DNA of 64,000 bases from positions 2,108,001 to 2,172,000 of the forward strand of contig BTPP01000008.1 in NCBI GenBank assembly GCA_037102815.1, in the 5' to 3' direction. Positions 11,201 to 23,031 of this stretch are shown piece after piece. The notes under the pieces were generated by a model. It was not told the origin of the DNA. It did not search any database and worked only from the letters and a program-made list of their open reading frames with translations. Each line of letters opens with the position of its first letter. Positions within the stretch are counted from its first letter, which is position 1. The position numbers and the translations under genes are program-made. Source of the DNA: Neurospora intermedia. Its lineage: Eukaryota > Ascomycota > Sordariomycetes > Sordariales > Sordariaceae.

Positions 11201-13978
11201 CTGATACCCTGTTGTTTGTATGCGGCGGTGATGGCCTCTCGTGGTGGTGGTGGTGGTGGTGGTGGTCTAGTTGTTGCGGTGGGTGGTGGTTGCGGTGAGG
11301 TGCAATCGTATTCATCTTGCCATGTCCAGAAAAAGAAGGCCGGGTGGGGCAATCTGGCCGAACGGAAAATCGGAATCTCAGGAGAAGGGAAGCACCACCT
11401 CACGATCCATCCCCCATCCACTCAGTCATGGGAAGAAGACCCGGTGTTGTTGCTGTTAAGAATGTTTCCCCTTGGGGTTTGGACTGATAACATTCTGACG
11501 TCTCGCTTATACAAGGTCGACCCGTAATTGCCCGTTTCGTGCAAGGGGCATTTTCTTCTGCATCATGATCCCGTCCCAAAGTCAAAACGGCCAACCACCT
11601 GCTACCATGTACACAAAACCGCCTATCTCCCGGAGCACAGCATAGGCCCAGGTGTTGTTGGACTACTGCCGGTGGCGTTTCACACTTTTTTCCTGCCATG
11701 TTGTGATTGATGTGTTGATATCAGCAAAAAAACAAAAGAATATTGAAGCGCTTCGCTCCGAGTCCTTGCAAGACCTTTCCCGCCGTGGTGGTTTCCCGTC
11801 CTGCTGTCAAATTTCCCGGCCATGTCCACCAGAGAGCTCACGGTGGATCTATCGTGATCTCTCGCTGGTCCCACCATCCTGTTTTTAGCTCCCGCTGGGG
11901 CTGAGAACAACATTAACAGCCCCTCCAAAGAAGGAAGCTATAGCCAACAAAGTCAGGAAACGCATCGGGGAGGGCCTACACTACGATTACGATGTTGGGG
12001 GTTGAAGAAGTTGGGGAGCTTTTCCTTACCCCCTAAAATGATACTCCATTAACCGGGGGCATGTGGGAGATGGAGCTGAGCCGTCCCCAGTTTAACCCAC
12101 GCCAGATAGTTATCGAGGTACCTTTTTTTCCGGTCAACGGTCAACACCTCGTCCTGGAGTCTTTCAGGCAGGGAGGTGGGATGGGTGGATGCCCCTATTG
12201 CTTGCTACCGAGTTAGTAAGAGGTTAGGTTCAGGTCCGAAGCTCGAAAGGGGGAGACGCCAGACAAAGTCACAGGTTGGGCAGGAAGTTAAGCCAAGCGG
12301 CTGACCAGTGATCCACCGAGTTTCGACAATGTTCTTTGGATGCTGGCCGTTTTTGAAGCAACAGCTTTGGATGCATAGGTGCAGCTTTGCCTTCGTTACC
12401 CCTGACTTGGACACTTGGCAATCCTGCCCTTCTACCTCCCATCACCCCCAACACCCATCTTTGTTTCTACGGAATATGGAATAATGACCTAGCCAAAGAG
12501 CCTCAGAGTTAAATATATGACAGGCTTATCAAGGCATTTAAATATCTACTCATAAAAGGACCCCGTTTTTGCGGATTGGGTTCGGCCGCTTGGGCAGGCT
12601 GGCATGGAGGTTCCATTCTGACGGCGATGTTGGCATGAAAGTGGAGGCGGGGTTAATAAGGTACCTGTGTGTTTTGTGCCTTGCTCTCTCAGGCTCTCAG
12701 CTGCTCACTATAACTACTACCTACACTAAACCCAAGACCCCCCGCGTCTGGAAGGAAAAGAAAGATTCCGAGTGTGTCTGAAATGTCATGAATGCCCAAT
12801 CGTGAAATAATAAGCAGACAAAAAACAAACTCGAGTTACACTGCAGTCCAAAGGGTTCAGTTGTCTCAAGGTAGACAGACAGAGCATCTTCAAGCAGGCA
12901 GTCCAATGACGCCACACGGTTTGGGGTCGGTTGAAGATGAGCCTGGGCCCGATCGGAGGAGAGGGGGGGGGGCCCACGGGGTACCTTGTACCTTGCTCAG
13001 GTGGTAGCTCGTGTACTTGGCTCCCTAACAATTTCCACCCGGTACGAGCTATTACGAGACGGGAGCTGGGTCCCGACTTTCTATGGGCCATGGCTTCCAC
13101 TTGTTCCATGAACAAGATAAAAGCATCGAGATCCCCATGCCCACCCTCGAGTTCTCTGATTGTTGTTTTGCTCTATTCTTCATTCCTCTCTCTCTCTATC
13201 TCTCTCTCCATCCTCTGTCCCAACTCACTGCCAGTCTCACCGCGTGAGCAATAGTGTGGAAGTTTAAGCTGTAAGTTACTGACCTTACCTTACCTTACGT
13301 ACCTACCTTGGATCCAAAACGGATGAGGGCAGGGGCAGCCAGCAAGTGGAAGCAGCTTGAGACTGCACTTGCAGGCATTGGCTACTACCCGTTACCCCTC
13401 CTCCTTTTTTCCACCCCTCACCTTCCCTACCTTACCGACACCACCACCACCTCACACACCTCCTGGCGTTGGCTGGCAGGCAGGCAGGCAGGGCAGGAAG
13501 GGCAGGGGAGGGGAGCGAACGAACGACACAAACCTCACCGTTCGAGTCGTTCTCCCTCCTCTGGCTGCTCTGACTGGCGAAACCCTTTCTGCAACTGCCT
13601 GGGGCCGATCCTCAACGTGTCCACAGACGACGATTGAGCTGTCATTTGCAGAGACGCTAGTAGAGAAGACGGGCGGGTCCCGGCCATTCTGTTACCTACC
13701 TCTACCTATCCAGCCTGCTGCCAGCTTCCCGTCCATCCAGTCTCGAGCCAGAGGCCCAGCCGAATCGGATCCCTACTCCTGTTGCATTAGTCGTTTGGTT
13801 TCCATATATTACGTCAAGGGCGTCCAGGCTAACGAACACATCAAAGACATAGAAAGCTACTTCCCTCCCATTACCTACCCTATTTATACCTACCTAATCC
13901 TCCAAGACGCCCGTCACCATTTCGACCTCCTTCTTTTCCAACGTAATTCCCGACTTTGTCACCACACAATTCGACACA
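8295..13978. other. Long intergenic region (5.7 kb), no recognisable gene; promoter side of ugp1
   Basis: No open frame here has a protein-like composition, a usable ATG and splice support together; the longest are 100-165 codons and fall in low-complexity or antisense stretches. Short tandem repeats are present: CA near 9478-9490, GGT near 11238-11263, TAGTA near 10755-10775 and CT near 13180-13210. The CT-rich stretch and the block 13260-13860 just before the uridylyltransferase gene resemble a fungal promoter/5' UTR. A GTAAGT at 13271 and a CTAAC...ATAG at about 13831-13853 could bound a 5'-UTR intron of that gene, but this is only a possibility. Confidence 0.5.
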
Positions 13979-15687
13979 ATGGCCCAAGCAATCAGGAGCG
14001 CCCTCCCCGACCGCCTCATGCCTTCCAACGGCGACGAGGAGTTTGCCAAGAGACACCATGGCAAGACTAGATCCCACATGGTCAGTACTATTCTCTCACT
14101 CTGCCATCATTCATCCAACAAGATGACAGTCCAGGAGGAGCTAACACACCACCAGGCTTTCGAGAACACCTCCACAAGCATTGCCGCTGCCCAGATGCGC
14201 AATGCCCTCACAAAGCTTGCCGAGACGGTCAAGGACCCCGACCAGAAGAAGCTCTTCGAGACCGAGATGGACAACTTCTTCTCGCTCTTCCGCCGCTACC
14301 TGAACGACAAGGCCAAGGGCAACGAGGTGTACGTATCTCGACATGTCATGTTGCCAGACGCGCTCCTCTCGCAGACAGCCAGCTAACTGTTCACAGCAAC
14401 TGGGACAAGATTGCCCCTCCTGCCCCTCACCAGATCGTCGACTACGAGAGCCTCGCTAACAACAACTCGGTCGACTTCCTCAACAAGCTTGCCGTTCTCA
14501 AGCTCAACGGTGGTCTCGGTACCTCCATGGGCTGCGTCGGCCCCAAGTCCGTCATCGAGGTCCGTGATGGCATGTCCTTCCTCGACATGTCCGTCCGCCA
14601 GGTTGAGCACCTCAACCGCACCTATGGCTCCAACGTGCCCATCCTCCTCATGAACTCGTTCAACACCGATGACGACACTGCTGCCATCATCAAGAAGTAC
14701 GAGGGTCACAACGTCGACATCCTCACCTTCAACCAGTCCCGCTACCCCAGAATCTACAAGGACTCCCTCCTCCCTGTCCCCAAGTCCTTTGACTCGCCTC
14801 TCCATGACTGGTACCCTCCCGGCCACGGTGACGTTTTCGAGTCTCTCTACAACTCGGGTATCCTCGACAAGCTTATTGAGCGCGGTATCGAGATCATCTT
14901 CCTCTCCAACGCCGACAACCTCGGTGCCGTCGTCGACCTCCGCATCCTCCAGCACATGGTTGAGACCGATGCCGAGTACATTATGGAGCTTACCAACAAG
15001 ACCAAGGCCGACGTCAAGGGTGGTACCATTATCGACTACGAGGGCTCCGTCCGTCTCCTCGAGATCGCCCAGGTCCCCAAGGAGCACGTCAACGAGTTCA
15101 AGTCCATCAAGAAGTTCAAGTACTTCAACACCAACAACATTTGGATGAACGTCCAGGCCGTCAAGCGTGTCGTCGAGAACAACGAGCTCGAGCTCGAGAT
15201 CATTCCCAACGAGAAGACCATCCCCGGCGACAAGAAGGGCGAGTCCGACATCAGCATTGTCCAGCTCGAGACCGCCGTCGGTGCCGCCATCAAGCACTTC
15301 AAGGGCGCCCACGGTGTCAACGTGCCCCGTCGCCGCTTCTTGCCCGTCAAGACCTGCTCCGACCTGATGCTCGTCAAGTCGGATCTCTACACCGTCAAGC
15401 ACGGCCAGCTCCAAATGAGCTCGGCCCGCTTCGGTGACGCTCCCCTCATCAAGCTTGGTAACGACTTCAAGAAGGTGTCGGACTTCCAGAAGCGCATCCC
15501 CAGCATCCCCAAGATCATTGAGCTTGACCACCTCACCATTACCGGTGCCGTCAACCTCGGCCGTGGCGTCACCCTCAAGGGTACCGTCATTATCGTGGCC
15601 ACTGAGGGCCAGACCATTGACATTCCTCCCGGATCCATCCTCGAAAACGTTGTTGTCCAGGGTAGCTTGCGCCTCCTTGAGCACTAA
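13979..15687 (+). CDS. ugp1: UTP-glucose-1-phosphate uridylyltransferase
   Basis: Coding sequence join(13979..14080, 14156..14328, 14397..15687), 521 residues, matching the usual fungal length of about 500-525. Intron 1 (75 nt, GTCAGT donor, CTAAC branch, CAG acceptor) and intron 2 (68 nt, GTACGT donor, CTAAC branch, CACAG acceptor) restore SHM-AFENTST and [11 protein letters not shown]. The enzyme makes UDP-glucose from UTP and glucose-1-phosphate in the cytosol, feeding glucan, glycogen, trehalose and cell-wall synthesis. The nucleotide-binding signature [11 protein letters not shown] lies at about residues 127-137. Other visible family blocks are [36 protein letters not shown] and the C-terminal left-handed beta-helix region with repeated hydrophobic rungs ([19 protein letters not shown]). 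Codon use is strongly C-ending, typical of a highly expressed gene; this also produces long antisense open frames. Confidence 0.97.
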
Positions 15688-16225
15688 ACGGGGTTTTGGG
15701 GGTTCTTGTCGTTTAATTATTAGCACGTGCCTTGTCCGCTGTATGGCCTATTTTTGTGGGACGTCATCATGTCTTTTTTGCTGCACGTACATATGATTAA
15801 TATACCAATGGATATGAATGGGAATTCAATTATTACTCTTTTGTAATAAAATCGTCGTCTGTCCATGCAAAGGACGATGATTTAGAAAAAGGAGAGAGAA
15901 GAAGAGGAAGAGGAAGAAGAAGCATGATGGGAATGGAGGCTAGCAGTGATTTTGGCGATAGGTACAAATACACAATGCTATTAGTGCACACACATACATC
16001 ATGGCTTTGTGAGAAGTGGAATTGGTAGTATACTGGTGACTTTACAAGACACGAAGACAACTCAATACACCCATCAATTTTCCATTGGAGGAGAGACTGT
16101 TTCTATTCCCGTTTCCTGAATGTGCAAATGTGATGATTTATTCCTTTCCCAACCTATGCAAATAATAATACTACTACCACCCCAGGGCAACAATCTACCC
16201 TTTCTTTATCCTTTCAACCACTTCT
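15688..16225. other. Convergent 3' region between ugp1 and the ING-family gene
   Basis: 538 nt of AT-richer sequence between two convergent stop codons (TAA 15685-15687 and TGA 16226-16228). It should hold both 3' UTRs. Nothing else is recognisable apart from a GA/AAG-rich stretch near 15890-15925. Confidence 0.6.
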
Positions 16226-18208
16226 TCACTGCCCTCCCCCTCCCTGACTACTAGTATTATTCCCACCACCTCCCTGACTACTACTATTCCCCCCACTCCC
16301 ACTCTTCTTGTTATCGCTCCTCCCCTGGCTACTACTGCTACCGCTGTTATTGTTGTTATTGCTGTTAATGTTGCTGTTGCTGTTGCTGTTGTTGTTGTTA
16401 TTGTCCCTCTCCATATTCTTGGCACAAACAGGACAATACCAAGTCCCGTTGGGCTCCGACTTTAGCCCCACACAGCTCCAGTGAAACCACTCATACGGAC
16501 ATTCGTCATTGTCGCACGCCACCATATCGCCGAAACTAACGTTTTGACAGAGGCAGTACTTGCGGTCGTCCCCGGCTTCTTCGTCGTCCAGGTCCATGCC
16601 ATCTTCTTGATCGACATTGAGATCCATGTCGTCGTCGTCCACGTCCTCGTCGTCGTCGTCCGTGAGGCCGGGGTTGTTGCGGCGGCGGTTGTTTGAGGAG
16701 AGGGAGGGGGAGCGGTGCATTTCTTGGAGTTGATGGTGCGTTGTTGAGGAGCGGGAGCGGTTGTGGCTGGAGATACTTTGGGGGTGGGAGGGGGTAGGTA
16801 TGGGACCGCCGGGGCGGGATTGGAAGGGACCACCGCTGCCTCCACCTGTGCCGCCGCCGCCGCCGCCGCCGTTGGAGGCGAGGGAGGAGGATGGGCGGTG
16901 GCCGTGGCTTGGGTGGTGAGGGTGGTTGAGGTCGTCTCCTGCTCCTCCTTTGTGCGAGAAGGAAGAGTTGGTGTGGTGGTGGGAGGTGGAGCGGGAGTGC
17001 GAGCCACCGCCAATGGGGGTGTTGCGGCCTGTGCCGATACGACGGTGGTCGGATTCGGAGCCGGAGAGGTTGGAGTCTGCGTCTGAGAGGTCGCTATCCC
17101 CCGTGGAGTTTGCGCGGGAGGTCGTGTTAGGACTGTTCTTCGCTCCGCTGCCGCTGGTGCCGGTGCCGGCGCGCTTGAGGACGCGGGAGAGGTTGGATTT
17201 GTGGGAGGAGCCACCTCCAGCGCCGGAGCCAGAGACGCCGCTGGCAGAAACACCACCGGCTGAGCCACTACCGCTGCCGGCGGTTGGCACGCTGCTGCCC
17301 TTCTTACGGGAGGCGGCCGAACTACCAGAGGGTACAGACTTGCGGCTGGTGCTGCTTGTAGATCCTTTGCCTATGCCGCGGGGGCCAGCGCTGCCGGCGC
17401 GTTGGACGCCGCCAGAGGTTGTGGAGGATTTGGGCGTGCCTGGACCGAGCGAAGCGTGTCGGCCTATGCCACTCGTCTGGAGGCTCAGACCACTGTTGCT
17501 GCGGACGGCGCCCTTGCGCACGGCGCCTCCGGGCCCGGCAGAGCTTTCGCGGGCGCGCTGGTTCAGTATTATGGTCGCGGCGGGCGTGGCGGGTGCTGAG
17601 GCCGAGTGATGGTGCGAGGCTTGGACGTTGCGGATCTGGTTCGATCGGGCGGCGTTGGAGCCGGTGCCGTTGGCGAGGCCGTTTAGGGCCGAGGATATGG
17701 GGTGGTTCCCGTTGACGGGCCGGAGAAGAGTCGGGGTGCTGGTGATGTTGGCGGCGCTGTCGCGGACGAGGGAGGGTAGTTCGTCGGGATCGGTGAAGCC
17801 GGGCTCGCCGCGGTCGTAGAGAGACTTGATCTGCTTGTCGAGGGCGCGGACGTGCTTGTCGAAGGTATGCTGTAGCTTTCGTGTGAGTTCGAGCTTTTCC
17901 TTGGACAGCTGCTCGGCTAGGTCAAAGTTCTTGATGATGGTGGCTCGGTATTCTTCTTCCTTGGGGTTCGGCTGGAAACTGCCGTTGGCCTTGATGAATT
18001 TCTGGATACGCTCGTCGTTCTTTTCGATTTCCTTGACCAGCTTGTCATATTGGCGGTCCTTCTCGGCAATCTCGTCTTGCATGAAGCGAATCTCCTCGGG
18101 GAGGTTCTGGGTGTTGTGTATCCATTCGTCGAGGATCAATGCCGGGTCGAGCTCTGCGGCAGGTGGCATCTTCCTGACAAAGTCGATGGAGAGGTCGTCT
18201 CTAGGCAT
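16226..18208 (-). CDS. ING-family chromatin protein with C-terminal PHD finger
   Basis: Single exon on the minus strand, 660 residues from ATG 18208; the frame runs further upstream but only to a GTG. The N-terminal ING domain (about residues 15-130) includes [19 protein letters not shown] and a long charged helix. Next comes about 400 residues of Ser/Gly-rich disorder with acidic runs. A C4HC3 PHD finger follows at about residues 550-595, with C-L-C, C-D-N-D-E-C, W-F-H-W-S-C and W-Y-C-P-V-C, and then an Asn/Gly/Ser tail. The PHD retains the aromatic and acidic positions used to read H3K4me3. Yeast relatives are Yng1, Yng2 and Pho23, subunits of NuA3, NuA4 and Rpd3L; I cannot decide which from sequence alone. 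The 65-residue tail after the PHD is unusual, since ING PHD fingers normally sit near the end. The gene is divergent from the Hos2-type deacetylase. Confidence 0.85.
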   Translation of the reverse strand: MPRDDLSIDFVRKMPPAAELDPALILDEWIHNTQNLPEEIRFMQDEIAEKDRQYDKLVKEIEKNDERIQKFIKANGSFQPNPKEEEYRATIIKNFDLAEQLSKEKLELTRKLQHTFDKHVRALDKQIKSLYDRGEPGFTDPDELPSLVRDSAANITSTPTLLRPVNGNHPISSALNGLANGTGSNAARSNQIRNVQASHHHSASAPATPAATIILNQRARESSAGPGGAVRKGAVRSNSGLSLQTSGIGRHASLGPGTPKSSTTSGGVQRAGSAGPRGIGKGSTSSTSRKSVPSGSSAASRKKGSSVPTAGSGSGSAGGVSASGVSGSGAGGGSSHKSNLSRVLKRAGTGTSGSGAKNSPNTTSRANSTGDSDLSDADSNLSGSESDHRRIGTGRNTPIGGGSHSRSTSHHHTNSSFSHKGGAGDDLNHPHHPSHGHRPSSSLASNGGGGGGGTGGGSGGPFQSRPGGPIPTPSHPQSISSHNRSRSSTTHHQLQEMHRSPSLSSNNRRRNNPGLTDDDDEDVDDDDMDLNVDQEDGMDLDDEEAGDDRKYCLCQNVSFGDMVACDNDECPYEWFHWSCVGLKSEPNGTWYCPVCAKNMERDNNNNNSNSNSNINSNNNNNSGSSSSQGRSDNKKSGSGGNSSSQGGGGNNTSSQGGGGQ

Positions 18209-20382
18209 GATGACTGCTGTTAACTCGGCGCCCCGACGAGGCACGCTCTGGGTTCGTGGAAGAAGTCAAGAAGGATGCGCGTGTCATAAGTGAGTGGGAT
18301 GGATAGGTGGCAACAGGTGTTGGGATACCCCGCGATCCAGGCGCGAAGTGGGCAAGAAAAAGGTAAGTAGTGTAGGTAAAGGCTATTAAAGCGTGTCTAG
18401 GACAAAAAGGCGCCGAGGAGCACAGGACTAATGTGGACGAAGAAGAAGAAGAAGACGACGACGACTAAAGAAACACATGACAGAGATGGAACAACGCAGT
18501 TGTATTGTGGCCAAGCAAGTATGTGATGGTAGACATATGGTTAACACATGATGGAGAGAAAAGGTGAACAGACGAAGAGGCGATTGATGATTCGTGAGCC
18601 AAAGAGAGAGAAAAATCAAAAAAAATCCGAGCGGGCTTACCTTGCGACGGTAGTGTAGTGTAGTGTAGTGTAGTGTACGTATCGGTATTGATACCTGTAT
18701 GGAGACAGGAAGTGGGCGCGCTACCGATGAAGTAACCCCCCCTGTCAACCTGGCTGCTGGGTAACGACAGCTCTGGCAGCTTCCATCCAGCGGAGAAATC
18801 AGATGTGTAGAGCGCGAGGTCCAACTTTACAAGTCTTGGCCTTTCCTCTCTCTGTTTGTTTGTTTGTCTGTTAAAGATGGATGGGTGGAATGGATAGTTG
18901 CTGATGCTTCAGTTGGTGGTTGGTGTGGTGGGGGAAAGGGTTGTGCTTCAGTTCTTCCTTGTCCCGTCGTTCCCGTCGCGTCCTATGCCGGGCAAGTGGG
19001 TGGGAAGACGAGGAGTGGGTGTAGATATATGTGGTGTGGGAAATCGAAAAGCAAAAAGACAAAAACGAAGCAACAGAGTAGCAGGTAGTTGAATGAACCC
19101 AAGATGTAAGAGGAGAAAGGGAAAATAGTGGACGGATTGAAGGAGTTGAGGTTTGGTGTTGGCACACAACTTGCCCGGGTCACCAGCAAGGCAAGGCTGG
19201 AATGAATGACTGTGAATGAATGACCTGAATGCGTCCAGTGTGTGGACTGCCCTGTTTCTTTGTACCGGTGGTAGAGGTAAGGTAAGTAAGTACTGTAGCC
19301 GCGTCAAACCTGTTGGATGTACACACACAGGCAGAGGCACTTCACTCCTCAGCTCCGGCAGACTCTGGCAGCTTGACACACCAGGATGCTGTGCCAGTCT
19401 TCCGTGCCCCTGGGTGGTGCAAGTGGAAAGAAAGTGGAAGTCCCGTCTCGGTTTCCAATGAAACTGCTGGCGTTCAATTGGAGGGTTCCATCACTTCCAC
19501 TTCCTTGAGGTTCACAGTTCACAGTTCACAGTTCCTGGCGGTTGGCGGCCTTGCGAACCTCCATGGAGAGATCACACCCACTGGAGTGGAAAAAGAACAA
19601 GGTACGTACCCTCAGTTTGTGGTGGTGACAACCAATCACGACTGCAATTCCGTCACCCACAAAACGAAGCACACAATGAGCTAACTATATCTAGTTAGAA
19701 TAGCTTTTTGGTGCAAGATCGCCACGCAAAGCCGAAAGCAGGTGCGACAGATGCACCAAAAAAAAAAAAAAAACGCCAGAAGAAGCACTGACACTTGCTG
19801 ACAGCTCGGGACTCGGATTTCCAGAGACTCCCCTCGCTCCCTCTCTCACACTGGACTGATCAGGCAGGGGTTAGGTAGTTTCGAGGGACGGGGGTACGTA
19901 CCAGGGGTCCACGAACCACCACGGCTCCGTTCCACTTCTTGTCAAGATGGAATTCGAGATCCACGACACCAGCCGGACAGACAACAGGCACAACCGCGGC
20001 ATTGATTGATTGACCTCAACACGCCCTCTCAAAGAAGGAACATTCAAAACACCCAACAGCGTTACAAACCAAAACCGAAGGTTACTTTCCACAGGTTGCT
20101 TCTGCATCATTCGATCCCTCCCACATCACATCTTCCATACGCACACCCATACATACATCACCACACCTCAGTAGCATCACAGGTCTGCAGAGTTAGATAG
20201 AGAGAGGCACAACAGGCGTCACCCCCAACCCATCATCTCTCGCCTCGACTCTCATCACACTACAGACTACAGTACCTAGTATTCTACAATCATACAGACT
20301 TGGCAAACACCACACACATTCTTTTACATTACCGCTTTTCAGGGCATTCCTAGACTCAGACCCCTCACAAGACGGCGACATC
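18209..20382. other. Shared 2.2-kb upstream region of the divergent ING and HDAC genes
   Basis: Bounded by the two start codons (18208 minus, 20383 plus), so it should hold both promoters. It contains five tandem TAGTG units at 18651-18675, an A run at about 19754-19770, GTAAG-type short repeats near 19274-19290, and a pyrimidine-rich stretch before the HDAC start. Open frames here (up to 143 codons) overlap each other on both strands and have no protein-like composition. Confidence 0.55.
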
Positions 20383-21882
20383 ATGGACACCTTACAGTCG
20401 CTACAATGGAGGCCGCCAAAACCAAATTACCTTCCTCACGACATCGACGTCGATGAGCCTATCGTGGACGTCTACAAGCCCCCGATCCCCATGGACAAGG
20501 CCACCGACCGCGAAAACGCAGAGTACTATGCCCACATGAAGCGCATGGCGCACGAATACAACATCACCCGCCCCAAGGGATACACGGTCTCGTACCACTT
20601 CAACCCCGACATGGAGCCTCACCACTTCGGCCTGACCCATCCCATGAAGCCCTTCCGCCTGACCCTCACCAAGAGCCTCGTCACCGCCTACGGCATGAAC
20701 TTTGCCATGGACAACTACAACACCCGGATAGCCACGTACGAAGAGCTCAACTCGTTCCACACCAGCGACTATCTCGACTACCTGCACATGGCCCCGCCCG
20801 AGGAGATGCCCCGCGACATCGACAACCCCGACAAGGAAGTCAAGTTCAACCTCGGCGGCTCCGACTGTCCCCTCTTCCACGGCCTCTACGACTACTGTTC
20901 CATGTCGGCCGGCAGCTCCCTGGACGCCGCCCGCAAAATCTGCAACAAGCAGTCCGACATTGCCATTGCCTGGGGCGGCGGCCTTCACCACGCCAAAAAG
21001 TCCGAGGCCTCGGGCTTCTGCTACATCAACGACATTGTCATTGCCATCCTCCAGCTTCTGCGCTGCTATCCACGCGTGCTCTACATCGACATTGACGTCC
21101 ATCACGGCGACGGCGTCGAGGAGGCCTTCCACAGCACAGACCGTGTCTTGACCTGTTCCTTCCACAAGTTCGCCCCCGAGGTCTTCTTCCCTGGCACCGG
21201 CGGTCTCGATGACAACGGCCCCAAGTCCGAGCACAATCCGGGTGCTCACCACGCCATCAACGTGCCCCTCAACGACGGCATTACAGACGAGCAGTATGGC
21301 CATCTCTTCCAGTCCGTCATTGGCAAGATCAACGAAAAGTTCCGTCCTTCGGTCATCGCCCTTCAGTGTGGTGCCGACTCGCTCGCTGGCGACCGCCTGG
21401 GTAGGTTTAACCTGCAAGTCCAGGGTCACGGTGCCTGCGCAAAGTTTTGCAAAACTTTTGGCATTCCCATGATCATGTTCGGCGGCGGTGGCTACACTCC
21501 TCGCAACGTCGCCCGCGCATGGGCCTACGAGACATCAGTGGCCATCGACGTTGACGAAAAGATCAACAAGATTATTCCCGACCACACTCCCTGGCGGAAG
21601 CACTTTGTCCAGGAGGAGCTCTTCCCCTCGCTAGAGCAGATCCTGGGTGAACCGCGTGCGAATCGGAACTCGCAGAAGCGCCTACAGGAAATCATTCAAC
21701 ATGTGCACGAGCAGCTGCGCTTCGTCAACGCCGCCCCCAGCGTGCAGCAGCAGGTGATTCCGCCAGACCTGGGCGGCATCCGGGACGATGTCGAGGACCG
21801 CCTCAAAGAGGAAAGCGAGGAGCGGGATGAAGGGCTCAGACGGGACAGGGAGGAAGGTTTGGGTATCAGTGGCGAGTTTTAG
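20383..21882 (+). CDS. hos2: Class I histone deacetylase, Hos2 type
   Basis: Single exon, 499 residues to the first UAG (21880-21882). It has the complete zinc-dependent deacetylase fold: paired histidines H202-H203 (GGGLHHAKK), metal-site residues D238 and H240 (DIDVHHGDG) and D332 (CGADSLAGDRLG), and the catalytic tyrosine in GGGGYTPRN (Y371). The 'HPMKPFRLTLTKSLV' and 'NLGGSDCPLFHGLYDY' blocks and the long N-terminal extension fit Hos2, the catalytic subunit of the Set3 complex, better than Rpd3. It removes acetyl groups from histone tails in the nucleus, in Hos2 mainly on H3/H4 of transcribed genes. The C-terminus is a charged Glu/Arg helix ending GLGISGEF. The frame continues open past the stop (see the next three entries). 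A 69-nt in-frame intron 21863-21931 would remove this stop, but its donor (GTATCA) and branch site are weak. Confidence 0.93.
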   Translation: MDTLQSLQWRPPKPNYLPHDIDVDEPIVDVYKPPIPMDKATDRENAEYYAHMKRMAHEYNITRPKGYTVSYHFNPDMEPHHFGLTHPMKPFRLTLTKSLVTAYGMNFAMDNYNTRIATYEELNSFHTSDYLDYLHMAPPEEMPRDIDNPDKEVKFNLGGSDCPLFHGLYDYCSMSAGSSLDAARKICNKQSDIAIAWGGGLHHAKKSEASGFCYINDIVIAILQLLRCYPRVLYIDIDVHHGDGVEEAFHSTDRVLTCSFHKFAPEVFFPGTGGLDDNGPKSEHNPGAHHAINVPLNDGITDEQYGHLFQSVIGKINEKFRPSVIALQCGADSLAGDRLGRFNLQVQGHGACAKFCKTFGIPMIMFGGGGYTPRNVARAWAYETSVAIDVDEKINKIIPDHTPWRKHFVQEELFPSLEQILGEPRANRNSQKRLQEIIQHVHEQLRFVNAAPSVQQQVIPPDLGGIRDDVEDRLKEESEERDEGLRRDREEGLGISGEF

Positions 21883-23031
21883 TGCAATTTACGCGGCGGC
21901 GGATGTTCCGACTTTGATCCCGACTCTGAAGCTCCCAATGATGTTCCTGATGATTCCCCTACATATCAAGAAGCCACAACGGCCTCCCCCAATCCGAATA
22001 ACGCCCCAGCATCAGCAGCATCCTCGACACCACCGCAACGGCCCCCTCCCGCTGTCACCCAAGGCCTCACAGCACCCTCGTCGACAGCAGCCTCGTCGAC
22101 AGCAGCCTCGTCGACAGCACCCCCGCATCGGCCTGTCCCGTGGTGGCACAAGGTGGACGCCCAAGATTTTGAACAAAATCCCGACCGAGCAATATTATTT
22201 GCCCTCGATGAAGTAAGTGAAAGGAGAAACGGAGGGTTGATAACCGAAAAACAATTTGTCGATCAATGCACTACGTTAAAGCGCATTCGCACTGTTCTGA
22301 AAACTGGTCGGATTTCGGAAGCGAGCGGCCCGATGACTGCAGAAGAATCTCAATCCGCGCAGAAACTCTTAGAGTGGTGGAATAACTTTGCAGTCTTAGC
22401 AAAGGCCAAACCACACGCAAAAGAGCTACAAGATCTGCGGAAAGGAGGGACAGCGCGCCCGACACCAGACACGGCACCGCCTCCCAGGTTCTGGGATACA
22501 ATAAACCCCTTGGATTTTGAGAAAGACCCCGACCGTGCACTGACCCTTATCCTCGGCGAATTGCGCAAACAAAGGGAGCAAGGGCAGCTGACCAAGGAAG
22601 ACCTGGCCCGAATGCACGCCGACGTGAAAGGCATTCGGATGGTTTTGAAAACCGGTCGCATTTCGGAATATATTGGCCCCATGACAGCAGAGGAGTCCAT
22701 GGAGATGCAGAAAGGTTTAGACAATTGGAAAGAGTTGGGAGCCTATGCAGGGAGCCTCCAGCAGAATTTGCAGGAAATACAGAAAAGGACTCAGGAAGCT
22801 GGGAAAGCTGCGCAGAGTGCGGCATCTGAGAGCCCACGTGGCAGAGCCGAGAGTACTGTGGATTTGGAAAAGACCCCGGAAGCTGTGGAAGAAGAAGATG
22901 AGGAAGTGACTGAGTGGGTAGGGAGACAGCAGCAATTCCGGCAGCATATGCGTCACCGTGCGGCAGTTTTGAACCTCGATAATAGTTCATCAATGCAGTA
23001 TCCCATTCGGGTGCACACCCAGTTACTATAG
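21883..23031 (+). CDS. Open segment in the HDAC frame: Pro/Ala/Ser linker plus tandem novel domain, ends UAG
   Basis: The 382 codons directly after the HDAC stop are open in the same frame and have no ATG before about 22332, so this segment cannot easily start on its own. It begins with an acidic then Pro/Ala/Ser linker (SSTAASSTAASST repeats), followed by two copies of a roughly 96-residue domain (22153-22440 and 22501-22788) sharing DFE-x2-PDRA, VLKTGRISE and GPMTAEES. It ends with a Glu-rich part and a region (TEWV...LNLD) related to the start of the next segment. The stop is UAG at 23029-23031. I do not recognise the domain. Interpretations: C-terminal extension of the HDAC reached by splicing or readthrough, or the 5' part of a separate gene whose start exon I cannot see. 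Confidence 0.45.
   Translation, partial: CNLRGGGCSDFDPDSEAPNDVPDDSPTYQEATTASPNPNNAPASAASSTPPQRPPPAVTQGLTAPSSTAASSTAASSTAPPHRPVPWWHKVDAQDFEQNPDRAILFALDEVSERRNGGLITEKQFVDQCTTLKRIRTVLKTGRISEASGPMTAEESQSAQKLLEWWNNFAVLAKAKPHAKELQDLRKGGTARPTPDTAPPPRFWDTINPLDFEKDPDRALTLILGELRKQREQGQLTKEDLARMHADVKGIRMVLKTGRISEYIGPMTAEESMEMQKGLDNWKELGAYAGSLQQNLQEIQKRTQEAGKAAQSAASESPRGRAESTVDLEKTPEAVEEEDEEVTEWVGRQQQFRQHMRHRAAVLNLDNSSSMQYPIRVHTQLL
22153..22788 (+). repeat. Two tandem copies of an unrecognised ~96-residue domain
   Basis: Copy 1 starts at 22153 and copy 2 at 22501, an offset of 116 codons including a short Pro-rich spacer. Both contain, in order, DFE, PDRA, a leucine/glutamate helix, KxIRxVLKTGRISE, GPMTAEES, QK-x-L-x2-W. 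The DNA is also recognisably repeated, with many third-position differences, so the amino-acid sequence has been kept while codons drifted. That argues the segment is or was translated. Confidence 0.7.

Noticed and set aside
14383-15726. 447-codon open frame on the minus strand opposite the uridylyltransferase gene
   Set aside because: It mirrors a highly C-ending plus-strand gene. The composition (Val/Leu/Asp/Gly) is the usual antisense echo, and the sense gene is unambiguous.
20401-21429. 342-codon antisense frame opposite the HDAC
   Set aside because: Same codon-bias effect; no ATG context, splice signals or domain.
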